Position numbers and translations under genes: made by a program. From contig NZ_JYJK01000044.1 of the NCBI RefSeq assembly GCF_003263785.1, forward strand, positions 1 through 64,000: a stretch of 64,000 nt of DNA. The letters run 5' to 3'. Below are positions 20,907-30,969 of the stretch, piece by piece. The stretch's first letter is position 1, and each line of letters starts with the position of its first letter. The DNA comes from Vibrio variabilis (GTDB lineage Bacteria; Pseudomonadota; Gammaproteobacteria; Enterobacterales; Vibrionaceae). A model generated the notes under the pieces. It had not been told where the DNA came from. It was given only the letters and a program-made list of their open reading frames with translations, and searched no databases.

Positions 20907-23486
20907 ATGACGCAGACAACACAACCGTCGCAAGATGTGCAAGACATGGTCGCACAGGCCGACACAGGAGCACGAAGCCCTAAGGGGATCCCAGCCAAGA
21001 TTCTTTGGTTCGTGCCACTTTGTTGGTCACTGTTTCAACTTTGGTACGCTTCACCACTGCCATTTATATTTAACTTTGGCGTACTGAACGACACTGAAGC
21101 GCGTTCTATTCACTTAACCTTCGCTATTTTCCTAGCGTTTACCGCCTACCCAGCAATGAAGAATTCGCCTCGCGACCGAATTCCCGCCATCGACTGGATT
21201 TTGGCGCTAGCGGGTAGTTTTTCTGCCGCCTATATCTATCTATTCTATACCCAACTTGCCGGTCGCTCTGGCGCACCGACGACAATGGATATCGTCGCTG
21301 CGGTCACGGGTATGGTACTGCTGTTAGAAGCGACACGCCGAGCACTCGGTCCACCGCTAATGGTCGTTGCTGCGGTATTCTTGCTTTATACCTTTGGCGG
21401 TCCATACATGCCGGACGTCATCGCGCACAAAGGTGCGAGCCTAAATAAAGCGATGTCACACCTATGGCTGACCACTGAGGGTGTATTTGGCGTTGCACTT
21501 GGTGTTTCTACCTCGTTCGTATTCCTGTTTGTACTATTCGGCGCCATGCTTGAACGTGCCGGTGCGGGCGCTTACTTCATTAAAGTGGCGTTCTCACTAC
21601 TTGGCCACATGCGCGGCGGTCCTGCAAAAGCTGCAGTCGTGGCATCTGGCTTATCTGGCTTAGTGTCAGGCTCATCAATTGCCAACGTAGTGACCACCGG
21701 TACCTTTACCATTCCGCTGATGAAGCGTGTTGGTTTTCCGGGCACTAAAGCTGGCGCAGTCGAAGTGGCCGCGTCCACTAACGGACAGCTCACCCCACCA
21801 ATCATGGGTGCAGCTGCGTTCTTGATGGTGGAATACGTCGGTATCTCTTACGTTGAGGTTATCAAAGCGGCACTTCTACCCGCTCTGATCTCTTATATCG
21901 CCCTTATCTACATCGTGCACCTAGAAGCCTGTAAGGCGGGTATGACGGGCCTTCCTCGTCGCCACAACCCGACACTGGTACAAAGCCTGCTGTCGTTTAC
22001 TGGCACTATTTTGGGTCTGTGCGTCATCAGCGCCGTGGTCTACTACGGTATTGGCTGGACTAAAGGTGTCTTTGGCGATGCAGCAACGCCTATCGTGGGT
22101 GTCGCTTTGCTGCTCTCTTACGTCGGCTTGTTACGCATTTCTGCTAAGTACGCCAAAGAAGGTGGTATTGAAATTGATGCTGAGCTGAATGAAGTTCCTG
22201 ATCCGGGTCCAACCATTAAGTCTGGTTTGCACTTCTTGCTACCAATCGTGGTTCTGGTTTGGTGTTTGACGGTAGAGCGTTTCTCACCGGGCTTGTCCGC
22301 ATTCTGGGCCACTGTGTTTATGATCTTCATCCTCATCACTCAGCGTCCTTTGATTGCTTTGATGGCGAAAACCAATGATGTTACCGAAGAGCTTAAAGCG
22401 GGCTTCGTTGACCTAGCAGAAAGTCTCGTATCTGGTGCTCGAAACATGATTGGCATCGGCGTGGCGACAGCGGCAGCTGGTACCGTGGTGGGTGTGGTCA
22501 CCCTAACCGGTATTGGCCTTGTGATGACCGACTTCGTAGAGTTTATCTCTGGCGGTAACATCATCTTAATGCTGCTGTTTACCGCGGTTATCTCGCTTAT
22601 CCTAGGTATGGGTCTGCCGACAACGGCGAACTACATCGTAGTATCAACACTAATGGCTCCGGTAATTGTAACGCTTGGTGCAGCGCACGGCCTGGTCATT
22701 CCACTGATTGCGGTTCACTTGTTCGTGTTCTATTTCGGTATTCTTGCTGATGATACGCCGCCAGTAGGTCTTGCTGCCTTTGCTGCTGCCGCGATCGCAA
22801 AGTCAGACCCTATCCGTACCGGTATCCAAGGTTTTACCTACGATATTCGTACCGCGATTCTGCCGTTTATGTTTATCTTCAATACGCAGCTATTGATGAT
22901 GGGCATTGATTCTTGGTGGCACTTGGTACTGACAGTAATTTCAGCGGTCATAGCGATGCTTATCTTCTCTGCGGCGACGCAAGGATGGTGGTTCACTAAG
23001 AACAAGTGGTGGGAAACTGTGCTACTTCTAGCACTCACCTTTACCTTCTTCCGACCGGGTTTCTGGTGGGACATGTTCTATCCAGCGAAGATTCTTTCAC
23101 CTGGTGTTGAGATAGCTCAAATTACTGAAAACCTAAATGTTGGACAATCGCTTGAGTTGAGAGTCGCCGGTGAAACTCTGGAAGGTAAGTACGTCGAGAA
23201 GACGGTACGCCTGCCATTTGAGGATGACGCGGTAAGTGCTGACGATCGCATTGCCTCTATGGGTCTAATGCTCAACGAGACTGACGGCAAAATGATTGTC
23301 GATATGGTTGAGTTCGGTAGCCCAGCAGAGGCATCCGGTCTAGACTTTGACTGGGAAATTAAGTCTATCGTGCAGGAAGCGGATAGACCAATGAAAGAGT
23401 GGGTATTTGTGCCTGCCCTGCTTTTGCTTATTGCCATGGCGATGAATCAAAAGCGTCGTGCTCGTCGTGAAAACCTGAGCGCATAG
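20907..23486 (+). CDS. TRAP transporter fused 4TM/12TM permease with C-terminal DUF3394-like domain
   Basis: An 859-residue inner-membrane protein combining the small (DctQ-like, first four helices) and large (DctM-like) TRAP subunits, the architecture paired with TAXI receptors. Signature segments are GLSGLVSGSSIANVVTTGTFTIPLM, NGQLTPPIMGAAAFLM and LGMGLPTTANYIVV. After about residue 730 comes a soluble stretch with DGKMIVDMVEFGSPAEASGLDFDWEI, which resembles a PDZ repeat, then a final helix and a basic tail. Transport is expected to be Na+- or H+-driven. AAAGGA precedes the ATG. Confidence 0.93.
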   Translation: MTQTTQPSQDVQDMVAQADTGARSPKGIPAKILWFVPLCWSLFQLWYASPLPFIFNFGVLNDTEARSIHLTFAIFLAFTAYPAMKNSPRDRIPAIDWILALAGSFSAAYIYLFYTQLAGRSGAPTTMDIVAAVTGMVLLLEATRRALGPPLMVVAAVFLLYTFGGPYMPDVIAHKGASLNKAMSHLWLTTEGVFGVALGVSTSFVFLFVLFGAMLERAGAGAYFIKVAFSLLGHMRGGPAKAAVVASGLSGLVSGSSIANVVTTGTFTIPLMKRVGFPGTKAGAVEVAASTNGQLTPPIMGAAAFLMVEYVGISYVEVIKAALLPALISYIALIYIVHLEACKAGMTGLPRRHNPTLVQSLLSFTGTILGLCVISAVVYYGIGWTKGVFGDAATPIVGVALLLSYVGLLRISAKYAKEGGIEIDAELNEVPDPGPTIKSGLHFLLPIVVLVWCLTVERFSPGLSAFWATVFMIFILITQRPLIALMAKTNDVTEELKAGFVDLAESLVSGARNMIGIGVATAAAGTVVGVVTLTGIGLVMTDFVEFISGGNIILMLLFTAVISLILGMGLPTTANYIVVSTLMAPVIVTLGAAHGLVIPLIAVHLFVFYFGILADDTPPVGLAAFAAAAIAKSDPIRTGIQGFTYDIRTAILPFMFIFNTQLLMMGIDSWWHLVLTVISAVIAMLIFSAATQGWWFTKNKWWETVLLLALTFTFFRPGFWWDMFYPAKILSPGVEIAQITENLNVGQSLELRVAGETLEGKYVEKTVRLPFEDDAVSADDRIASMGLMLNETDGKMIVDMVEFGSPAEASGLDFDWEIKSIVQEADRPMKEWVFVPALLLLIAMAMNQKRRARRENLSA

Positions 23487-23494
23487 GTAAGTTG

Positions 23495-23526
23495 GGCTCC
23501 AAGTTTGAATGCTTGGAGCCTTCTAC
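23495..23526 (+). terminator. Hairpin after the TRAP permease gene
   Basis: GGCTCCAAG (23495-23503) and CTTGGAGCC (23512-23520) form a perfect 9-bp stem followed by TTCTACCTTT. Position and shape suggest a terminator, although the T-run is interrupted. Confidence 0.7.
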
Positions 23527-23606
23527 CTTTAAACGGAACGGATAATACTAGCCAAGCTTATGCTTTACCCTATGCTAGTAGGGTAGGAACCAAAAAGAGA
23601 AATAAC

Positions 23607-24046
23607 ATGTACAAGCAAATCCTTGTTCCTGTCGATCTGAATGACAAAGGCTTTTCAGACAAAGCCGTCGAAATCGCCGTTTGGCACGCCAAACACTCCA
23701 ATGCAGAAGTGCATCTACTCAATGTTCTTCCTGGCATTCACATGTCTATGGTCGCGAGCTACTTCCCTAAAGATGCCGCCGCGCAGATGAAAAATGACGT
23801 GAAAGCACAATTAAAAGCGTTTGCTGACCAGCATATTTCTGATGATGTGGTCTACAAAGTACACGTGACTGAAGGTAAGCCTTACGCGACTATTCTTGAT
23901 TATGCTGAGCGCTTGGTGCCGATCTTATCGTCATGCCAAGCCATAAACGCTCGAAGATTGATAAGGTTGTTCTTGGTTCAGTGGCAAGCAAAGTGGTACA
24001 AAACTCGCCAATTAATGTGCTAGTCGTTAAGCCACAAGCCAGTTAA
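23607..24046 (+). CDS. Universal stress protein, UspA family (frameshifted in this sequence)
   Basis: A small cytoplasmic UspA-fold protein, 146 residues when repaired. ATG 23607 gives the standard start MYKQILVPVDLNDKGFS. The frame breaks after DYAERL; a third G at 23915-23916 restores GADLIVMPSHKRSKID, then KVVLGSVASKVVQNSPINVLVVKP, the C-terminal nucleotide-binding motif G-(2x)-G-(9x)-G(S/T)-like region. It lies directly downstream of the TRAP transporter; a Usp following a TAXI-TRAP is a recurrent pairing (family knowledge), suggesting linked regulation, though the hairpin at 23495 implies separate control. Confidence 0.88.
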
Positions 24047-24098
24047 ACCACAGGCAAGCTAAACCACAGACAGGTTAAGCCACAAGCAAGCCAACCGA
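24030..24098. repeat. Degenerate short tandem repeats at the end of the usp gene
   Basis: About four imperfect 15-18-base units related to CCACAGGCAAGCTAAA stand in a row, the first overlapping the last codons and stop of the usp gene. The units differ at several positions, so this is an old or decaying array. Confidence 0.6.
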
Positions 24099-24108
24099 AT
24101 GCATACTT

Positions 24109-24136
24109 AAAAGTCCCACTTCGAGTGGGACTTTTT
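24109..24136. terminator. Bidirectional terminator between usp and the dehydrogenase
   Basis: AAAAGTCCCACT (24109-24120) and AGTGGGACTTTT (24124-24135) pair perfectly around TCG. A's precede and T's follow, and the flanking genes converge. Confidence 0.9.
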
Positions 24137-24164
24137 GTTTGTACCATCTCTAAATGGCGCCTCG

Positions 24165-25127
24165 CTATACCACTCGGTTCTGGTCAACACCTTCAATCGC
24201 AGCTTCAAGGTTACTGACCAATATCTGGCACAACTTGGTTATCGACGAGTCACTGCCCCACGCCACATGCGGCGTTAGTATTAAGTTGGGCAGTTGCTGA
24301 TTGGCGACCAACGGGTTATCCATGGGCGCGGGCTCCTCAGTAAAAACATCCACGCCAGCACCGGCAATCTGCCCACCTTTTAACGCCGCAACAAGCGCAG
24401 TCTCATCAACCAAGCCACCACGTCCAGTATTAATAAGCACAGCGGTCGACTTCATTTTATAAAGCGCATCAGCATCAATCAGATCACGAGTCTCATCAGT
24501 AAGTGGACACAGCAATGCAATCGCATCACTACTCGCTAGGCACTTATCAAACGCGACATAGCCTGAGCGGCACTGAGCAGCACCTTTACGCTCAGCAAAC
24601 TGCACCTTAATGCCAATGGCGCGTGCCAATGCGGCTGTAGCCTGCCCAAGCGCGCCACTGCCAATGATACCGAGTGTCGAGCCTGCCATATCTTGAATAG
24701 GATGAGTAAAGAAACAGAACTTGTTTTGTCGCGGCCACTCCCCCGCAGCAATATCACTATGATAGGCCAAAAGGTTACGTTTTAAGGCAAACAGCAATCC
24801 AATGATGTGCTCAGGGACGGATTGGGTCGCATACCCTTGAATATTGGTGACTCGAATGCCGCGCTGTTGGCAGTAGTCCAAATCCACATTGTTGACACCC
24901 GTTGCAGCAACGGCGATGTGCTCAAGCTTGGCTGCGTTACTCAGCACTTCCGATCCTAAAAACACTTTATTGCTGACCACGATATCGGCGTCAGCAATTC
25001 GCTGCATCACCTCATGAGGCTCGGTTTTGGAGTAATTGACCCATTGGTGGTCAAAAGCAGGGGTGGGAATATGAATGTGAACTGGAATCGTGTCTCGGTC
25101 TAAGAACACAATCTTTTTGGCGGCCAT
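24165..25127 (-). CDS. D-isomer-specific 2-hydroxyacid dehydrogenase (glycerate dehydrogenase-like)
   Basis: A 320-residue NAD(P)-dependent oxidoreductase of the D-2-hydroxyacid dehydrogenase family. The start is ATG 25127 (MAAKKIVFL), preceded by AAAGGAGAG; an upstream in-frame start at 25148 lacks a site. Visible features: TGVNNVDL, cofactor motif GIIGSGALGQ (about 148-157), catalytic arginine in NTGRGGLVDE, glutamate in DVFTEEP and histidine in TPHVAWGS. The closest named activity would be hydroxypyruvate/glycerate dehydrogenase (HprA), but substrate choice cannot be read. rluA lies 34 bases upstream on the same strand. Confidence 0.88.
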   Translation of the reverse strand: MAAKKIVFLDRDTIPVHIHIPTPAFDHQWVNYSKTEPHEVMQRIADADIVVSNKVFLGSEVLSNAAKLEHIAVAATGVNNVDLDYCQQRGIRVTNIQGYATQSVPEHIIGLLFALKRNLLAYHSDIAAGEWPRQNKFCFFTHPIQDMAGSTLGIIGSGALGQATAALARAIGIKVQFAERKGAAQCRSGYVAFDKCLASSDAIALLCPLTDETRDLIDADALYKMKSTAVLINTGRGGLVDETALVAALKGGQIAGAGVDVFTEEPAPMDNPLVANQQLPNLILTPHVAWGSDSSITKLCQILVSNLEAAIEGVDQNRVV

Positions 25128-25161
25128 GATCTCTCCTTTGATGTTCACGGCCGACAGTTAT

Positions 25162-25899
25162 TTATGGCCGAGGAAGAGTCTTATAATCGGGTAATTGTGG
25201 TGCTGGGTCAAAGTGCTCAATCACAAGTTGCTCAGTTTGAGGGTAAAAATCGCATGGAACAAAAATCGCCTGAAGCCGCTCAGTTTGCGGATGATAGAAG
25301 CAAAGCTCTGAGGCATGCAGTTCTAGGCGTTCAGAATAGTTCATGGCCTCTTCGTGAGCGTAGAACTCATCACCCACAATAGGATGACCGAGCGCCAGCA
25401 AATGAACACGCAATTGATGAGAGCGCCCCGTGATAGGAAACAGACGAACAATACTGGTTTTCTCTTCCTGCTCAACCACCTGATAGTAGGTTTGTGACGG
25501 CTTGCCATGCTCATAACACACCTTTTGACGCGGGCGGTTTGGCCAATCGCAGATCAAGGGCAGATCAATGAGGCCTTCACTCTCTTTCAGTGTACCCCAA
25601 ATGCGAGCATAGTAAATCTTGTGCGTCAGACGGTATTGAAACTGCTTCTTAACCGAACTCTCCGCCTCTTTGGTTTTAGCCAGAAGCATAAGGCCGGATG
25701 TCGACATATCAAGTCTGTGCACGACTTGAATATCCGGGTAGTCTGCGACTAAACGGCTCCACATGCTATCGTAATGCTCCGCCGCTTTTCCCGGAACAGA
25801 CAGGAGCCCAGAAGGCTTGTTGACTGCAAGGATGTGCTCATCCTCATAGACAATATCAGTCCAAGGTTCAGTGGGTGGGGTGTAACTTAGCATGGCCAT
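25162..25899 (-). CDS. rluA: RluA-family pseudouridine synthase (23S rRNA 746 / tRNA 32 type)
   Basis: A 245-residue pseudouridine synthase. The catalytic motif HRLDMSTSGLMLLAKT contains the essential aspartate, preceded by the VNKPSGLLSVPG segment and followed by GRSHQLRVH and LGHPIVGDEFY, all diagnostic of RluA. It probably modifies U746 in 23S rRNA and U32 of several tRNAs, by family. Its 5' neighbour is rapA, as in enterics and vibrios, with a terminator between. Two ATG codons (25899, 25893) are possible starts; neither has a strong ribosome site. Confidence 0.93.
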   Translation of the reverse strand: MAMLSYTPPTEPWTDIVYEDEHILAVNKPSGLLSVPGKAAEHYDSMWSRLVADYPDIQVVHRLDMSTSGLMLLAKTKEAESSVKKQFQYRLTHKIYYARIWGTLKESEGLIDLPLICDWPNRPRQKVCYEHGKPSQTYYQVVEQEEKTSIVRLFPITGRSHQLRVHLLALGHPIVGDEFYAHEEAMNYSERLELHASELCFYHPQTERLQAIFVPCDFYPQTEQLVIEHFDPAPQLPDYKTLPRP

Positions 25900-25936
25900 A
25901 ACAGGGTCTCGCAGTGGAAATCAAAATAGCTGACGG

Positions 25937-25966
25937 AAAAACAAAAGGCGCAACCTACGCTGCGCC
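25937..25966 (-). terminator. Terminator downstream of rapA
   Basis: On the minus strand GGCGCA (25966-25961) pairs with TGCGCC (25952-25947) and is followed by TTTTGTTTTT. It separates rapA from rluA. Confidence 0.8.
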
Positions 25967-26053
25967 ATTGTATCAATCGCATCTCGGATTGACGAAATGC
26001 TTATTTAAAACGCCTAAGTCAAAGCTCTTAACTCAAGACTCTTAACTCAAAGT

Positions 26054-28963
26054 TTAGTTGTGGCTAACGACAATCAAGCGCAGCGAATCAAGCTGTACTT
26101 GCGCCTTATTGATGTAGCCATCTAGCTCAGTGATTTGAGACTCAATCGCTTCAATCTCTTCATCACGGATATTTGGGTTCACCGCTTTCAAAGCTTGCAG
26201 ACGCTCAAGTTCACCGTTAAGGCTCGCGTACATCGCTTTGTGCGCATCTTCACGAACCGCAGTCACCTTCTCTTCAACCGCGCCGTTACCCGCTTCAATC
26301 AGACGATGAACGTCCGCTTGAACTGAGCTCACTAGCTTGCTCGCTAGATGACGGTTTACTGGGCTAAGTTGACGGTTAAAGCCTTCAAACTCAACTTGTG
26401 AAGAGAGATCGTTGCCACGACCATCCATCATCATGCGAATTGGTGTAGGCGGTAGGAAACGGCTAATACCACTTTGCTTCGGCGCTTGCGCATCCACAAC
26501 GTAGACCAGCTCAAGCAAAATCGTACCCACTGGCAGCGCTTTGTTCTTAAGAAGCGATACCGCACTCGTGCCTACACCCTCACTCATTACCAAGTCGATA
26601 CCGCCTTGGATCATTGGGTGCTCCCAGCTGATGAAGTTCATATCTTCACGAGACAGCGCAGTATCACGATCAAACGTAATCGTGGCACCGTCGTATGGAA
26701 GACCTGGGTAGCTTGGCACCATCATGTGCTCAGAAGGTGTCACCACGAGGGCATTTTCACCTTTGTCGTCTTGGTTTAGACCTATAGTGTCGAATAGGCT
26801 CAGCGCAAACGTCACTAGGTTAGTGTCGCCGTCCGTTGCTGAGATCTTCTCAACAATCTGCTGCGCCGCTTCACCGCCATTAGAGTGCATTTCCAGCAGG
26901 CGATCACGGCCTTGTTCCAGCTCGTGCTTCAACTCTTGGTTGTATTGACGAGAACCCTCAATCACGTCATCAAGTTCGCTGGTATCACCGCTGGCTAGCA
27001 TGTTTATGATGCTATCTTGGTAACGGTCATACACCATGCGCCCCGTCGGACATGTCTCCGCAAACGCATTAAGACCTTCGTTAAACCAACGCGCCAAAAT
27101 GCCTTGCGACGTACCCTCTAGGTAAGGAACGTGTACATCGATATCGCGTTTTTGACCAATGCGATCTAAGCGACCGATACGCTGCTCCAGAAGATCTGGG
27201 TTGAATGGCAAGTCGAACATCACAAGCTGGTTTGCAAACTGGAAGTTACGACCTTCAGAGCCAATCTCACTACAGATCAGAACCTGAGCACCACCCTCTT
27301 CCTGCGCAAAGTAAGCTGCCGCTTTATCGCGCTCTAGAATTGACATGCCTTCATGGAATACCGTTGCGCGAATACCTTCACGCTCACGCAGTGCTTGCTC
27401 AAGCTGCAGCGCCGTGCTGGCGCGAGACGCAATCACCAAGACTTTCTCACTGCGCTTGGCGGTGATTTTCTCAATCAGCCAGTTAACGCGTGAGTCAAAC
27501 TGCCACCAGCTGGAATCTTCACCTTCAAACTCTTGGAAGATCTCTTCTGGGTAAAGCATCTTCATGGCACGCGCTTCTGGCGTCATTTTGCCGCCAATCA
27601 TGCCAGACACACGCATTGAGGTGGTGTACTGCTGCGGAATTGGCATCGGTACCAAGTTCACATTTCGCGTTGGGAAGCCTTTAATCGCTGCGCGAGTGTT
27701 TCTGAACAGTACGCGGCCAGTGCCGTGACGATCCATCAGGTTATCGATAAGCTCTTGGCGTGCGGTCGCCTTCTCTTCGTCGCTGGCATTGCTCTCTAGC
27801 ACGTTGAAGAGTGGCTCAACATCTTGCTCAGACAGCAGTTCGGTAATTTGGTTTTTAGCCTCATTGGCCAACGCTTGGCCTGAGAACAGCGCCGTTACCG
27901 CATCGGCAACCGGGGCGTATTGTTCTTCTTCTTTAACAAAGGCGTCGTAGTCGAAGAAGCGATCCGCATCGAGAAGACGCAAACGGGCAAAGTGACTCTC
28001 GCGGCCAAGCTGCTCTGGGGTTGCCGTCAGTAGTAACACGCCCGGAGTCTTTTCTGCCAATGCTTCAACCACTTGGTACTGACGGCTTGGCTGCTCTTGG
28101 CTCCACTCTAGGTGATGCGCTTCATCAACCACCAACAAGTCCCACTCGCCTTCAAGGGCTTGTTCAAAACGCTTGCGGCTCTTACGAAGGAAATCGAGTG
28201 AACACAACACGAACTGCTGTGTATCAAATGGGTTGTCTGCTTCTGCGTACGCTTCGATACAACGCTCTTCATCAAAGATAGAGAAGTGCAGGTTAAAGCG
28301 GCGCATCATTTCGACTAGCCATTGGTGCTGTAGGGTTTCAGGTACCACAATCAACACACGCTGCGCACGACCTGATAACACCTGCTGGTGAATGATCATG
28401 CCAGCTTCAATGGTCTTACCTAGGCCTACTTCATCGGCAAGCAGCACGCGAGGTGCATAGCGGCGACCCACTTCATGGGCAATGAATAGCTGATGCGGAA
28501 TAAGGCCAGCACGCATACCACATAGACCACGCATTGGGCTCTTGTGTTGCTCATACTGGTTGCTCAGCGCGCGGTAACGCAGCACAAAGTTGTCCATGCG
28601 GTCAATTTGACCTGCGAACAATTTGTCCTGTGGCTTGTTAAAGCGAATTTGGTGACTTAGGAAGATCTCACGCAGGGCGACATTCGCTTCTTCAGTATCT
28701 TGACGTGTACCCACGTAAGTGAAGATACCTTGATCTTCGATCACTTCTTCCACTTCTAGTGACCAACCCTCTTGGCACTCAATGACATCACCGACATTAA
28801 ACGTAACTCGGGTGACAGGCGCATCGCTACGAGCGTATACGCGATTCTCTTCTGATGCTGCAAACATAAGTGATACTGTTCTCGCATCCAGTGCGACGAC
28901 CGTACCCAAACCTAAATCACTTTCCGTATCGCTAATCCAGCGCTGCCCTAAAGCAAATGTCAT
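26054..28963 (-). CDS. rapA: RNA polymerase-associated SWI2/SNF2 ATPase RapA
   Basis: RapA (HepA) binds RNA polymerase and uses ATP to promote its recycling after transcription. The 969-residue protein has an N-terminal Tudor-like RNAP-binding region, then the SNF2 core: [14 protein letters not shown] (Walker A, about residue 177), [10 protein letters not shown] (Walker B, DEAH), [10 protein letters not shown] (motif III), and the second RecA domain with [13 protein letters not shown] and [15 protein letters not shown] (motif VI). The C-terminal RapA-specific domain ends in a long helix. Length matches E. coli (968). Confidence 0.97.
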   Translation of the reverse strand: MTFALGQRWISDTESDLGLGTVVALDARTVSLMFAASEENRVYARSDAPVTRVTFNVGDVIECQEGWSLEVEEVIEDQGIFTYVGTRQDTEEANVALREIFLSHQIRFNKPQDKLFAGQIDRMDNFVLRYRALSNQYEQHKSPMRGLCGMRAGLIPHQLFIAHEVGRRYAPRVLLADEVGLGKTIEAGMIIHQQVLSGRAQRVLIVVPETLQHQWLVEMMRRFNLHFSIFDEERCIEAYAEADNPFDTQQFVLCSLDFLRKSRKRFEQALEGEWDLLVVDEAHHLEWSQEQPSRQYQVVEALAEKTPGVLLLTATPEQLGRESHFARLRLLDADRFFDYDAFVKEEEQYAPVADAVTALFSGQALANEAKNQITELLSEQDVEPLFNVLESNASDEEKATARQELIDNLMDRHGTGRVLFRNTRAAIKGFPTRNVNLVPMPIPQQYTTSMRVSGMIGGKMTPEARAMKMLYPEEIFQEFEGEDSSWWQFDSRVNWLIEKITAKRSEKVLVIASRASTALQLEQALREREGIRATVFHEGMSILERDKAAAYFAQEEGGAQVLICSEIGSEGRNFQFANQLVMFDLPFNPDLLEQRIGRLDRIGQKRDIDVHVPYLEGTSQGILARWFNEGLNAFAETCPTGRMVYDRYQDSIINMLASGDTSELDDVIEGSRQYNQELKHELEQGRDRLLEMHSNGGEAAQQIVEKISATDGDTNLVTFALSLFDTIGLNQDDKGENALVVTPSEHMMVPSYPGLPYDGATITFDRDTALSREDMNFISWEHPMIQGGIDLVMSEGVGTSAVSLLKNKALPVGTILLELVYVVDAQAPKQSGISRFLPPTPIRMMMDGRGNDLSSQVEFEGFNRQLSPVNRHLASKLVSSVQADVHRLIEAGNGAVEEKVTAVREDAHKAMYASLNGELERLQALKAVNPNIRDEEIEAIESQITELDGYINKAQVQLDSLRLIVVSHN

Positions 28964-29427
28964 AGAGAGACTACCTCAATTCGTGTCGATTTTTGTTATT
29001 TCGGCGGTAACGCAGCCTGCCAAGTCGTGGCAAACTGAGCTCAATACTCCGCCCAAATAATAGTAGGTGATAGTGCAAATTTTGCTCGCCCTATCCCCTA
29101 GATGAAAGGTCGCTAATCTTACTTGAAGGCGTGATACAGGTCACGCCAATTACAAGGAAAAGCTGAGTTTTTTTTGAATTGTCGTGGTTGACATCAAACT
29201 GCAAAAAAACAGTGTCATTTCTGAGAACGAAAGTGACATTTTTCACTTATACTCAGAATGTAAACGTTAACGACATGTGACTACTCGCCAAGCCCTGATA
29301 GTCACCTCTCTCGTTAGCCTTACAGGGAATCAGGTTCAATTTGAACTCACTTCAATTGAACGTATCACGGTTGACTCACTAAGATAGGACATCAGAGCCA
29401 GCGTAGATCCCCAGCATTGCTAGCACT
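28964..29427. other. Non-coding region between divergent rapA and the PhoH gene
   Basis: Together with the repeat that follows, this is a gap of 583 bases. It holds two inverted repeats: AAGTGA/TCACTT (about 29231-29248) and GTTCAATT (29334-29341) with AATTGAAC (29354-29361). Promoters for both genes should lie here. No open frame with a ribosome site and plausible protein was found. Confidence 0.45.
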
Positions 29428-29469
29428 AGTGAATTGGCTAGAAACAGTGAATTAGCTAGAACCAGCGAA
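29428..29469. repeat. 18-base tandem repeat upstream of the PhoH gene
   Basis: AGTGAATTGGCTAGAAAC (29428-29445) is followed by AGTGAATTAGCTAGAACC (29446-29463) and a partial third unit AGCGAATG; a degenerate unit may also precede at 29413. The array lies about 80 bases before the gene's ATG, so it would be in the leader or promoter. Confidence 0.75.
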
Positions 29470-29546
29470 TGTGGACAGACAGTCTGACTCGATCGCCTTC
29501 TGAGTTAACCGCAAAGGACAAGCGCCAGTTGCGGCAAGGAGACTCT

Positions 29547-30922
29547 ATGGGCGATACCGACCGTAAAATTTTCGTTCTCGACACCAACATCCTTCTCCAC
29601 GAACCTCACGCCATTTTTTCATTCAAGGAACACGACGTCGTCATTCCGATGACCGTTCTCGAAGAGCTCGACCGCATTAAAGACAGCAAGCGCGATGTCG
29701 CGCGTGATGCTCGTGTCGCCATTCGAGCTCTCGAAGATATTTTCAAAGACGCCACGCCCGACGAGATCTCTGAAGGCATTCCCTTTTCCAGCAATATAGA
29801 CGCAACAGGCACCCTCTCCATCCTCGCGGATTACGTACTGCAAGAAACTGTCAAAGCCTTTGCTGACAAAGAGGGGGACAACCGGATCCTCAATGCAGTG
29901 CTCTATCTGCAGAACAAACGTTCACCACGCGAAGTGGTGTTGGTGACAAAAGACATCAATATGCGACTACGCGCCAAAGGCGCTGGCGTGCGCTTTGTAG
30001 AAGATTATCGAACCGATCAACTGATTGACGATGTGCAGTACCTAACTAAGGGCTTTCAAAAATCGGAAGGTGCGTTTTGGGAACACATTGATGAAGTCGA
30101 GACCAAAACCTTGGCCAGCAAGACCTATCACACCTTCGACCGCGAGGCGATTGACCCAACCTTCATCAACCAATACCTCATCGACGAGTCGAGCGACTTT
30201 GCAGGGCGGGTAGCGACATCGACGGTGATAAGGTGACAATTCGCGACTTAAGCCAAGAGCGCATGCTGTGCCGTCAAGCGTGGGATATTCGACCAAAAAA
30301 CATCTATCAAGGCATGGCGATGGACGCCCTGCTCGACCCGGACATTGACTTGGTCATTCTCACGGGTGCGGCCGGTAGTGGTAAAACCCTGCTTGCCATG
30401 GCCGCTGCACTGGAAATGACCATAGAGCGCGGCATGTTCGATAAGATCATCGTGACCCGAAACACGCCGGACATTGGTGAGTCGATCGGTTTCCTACCGG
30501 GTACTGAAGAAGAGAAGATGATGCCGTGGTTGGCGGCGATCACCGATACCCTTGAGGCGCTGCACAAAAACGATCACTGCACTGAAGGGTCACTTAAATA
30601 CATTTGCGATAAGGCCAACATTCAATTCAAATCGATTAACTTTATGCGTGGTCGCTCGATTCAAAATGCGTTTGTGCTTTTGGATGAGTGCCAGAATTTA
30701 ACCGCATCGCAAATCAAAACCATCATTACTCGCTGTGGTGAAGGCACCAAGATTGTTTGCTCTGGCAACTTAGCGCAGATTGATTCGCCTTACTTAACGC
30801 CGGTGACATCAGGACTGACTTACATGGTTGAGCGATTTAAGAACTTTGGGGGCAGTGCCAATATTCACCTCAATGGTGTGGTGAGAAGTCGATTGGCGGA
30901 GTTTGCTGAAGAGAATTTGTAA
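29547..30922 (+). CDS. PIN-domain/PhoH-like ATPase (frameshifted in this sequence)
   Basis: A 458-residue protein after repair, of the YlaK/PhoH2 type: an N-terminal PIN ribonuclease domain (FVLDTNILLHEP, with conserved acidic residues in EELDRIK and TKDINMR) fused to a C-terminal PhoH ATPase domain with Walker A GAAGSGKTLLAMA and Walker B VLLDECQN. PhoH2 proteins are RNA helicase/nucleases in other bacteria; the role here is inferred. ATG 29547 follows AAGGAGA. The frame breaks near 30207-30214 between the two domains and one added base joins FAGRV to DIDGDKVTIRDL. Genuine split genes exist, but surrounding indels favour an error. Confidence 0.9.
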
Positions 30923-30923
30923 G

Positions 30924-30958
30924 CAAAAAAAGAGCCTAGGTATCGATACCTAGGCTCT
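30924..30958 (-). terminator. Terminator of the mreB-tldD block
   Basis: AGAGCCTAGGTATC (30931-30944) is followed directly by its reverse complement to 30958, with seven A's to the left, giving a T-run on the minus strand. It ends transcription of tldD and may also act for the convergent PhoH gene. Confidence 0.88.
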
Positions 30959-30969
30959 ATACGGTTCTA

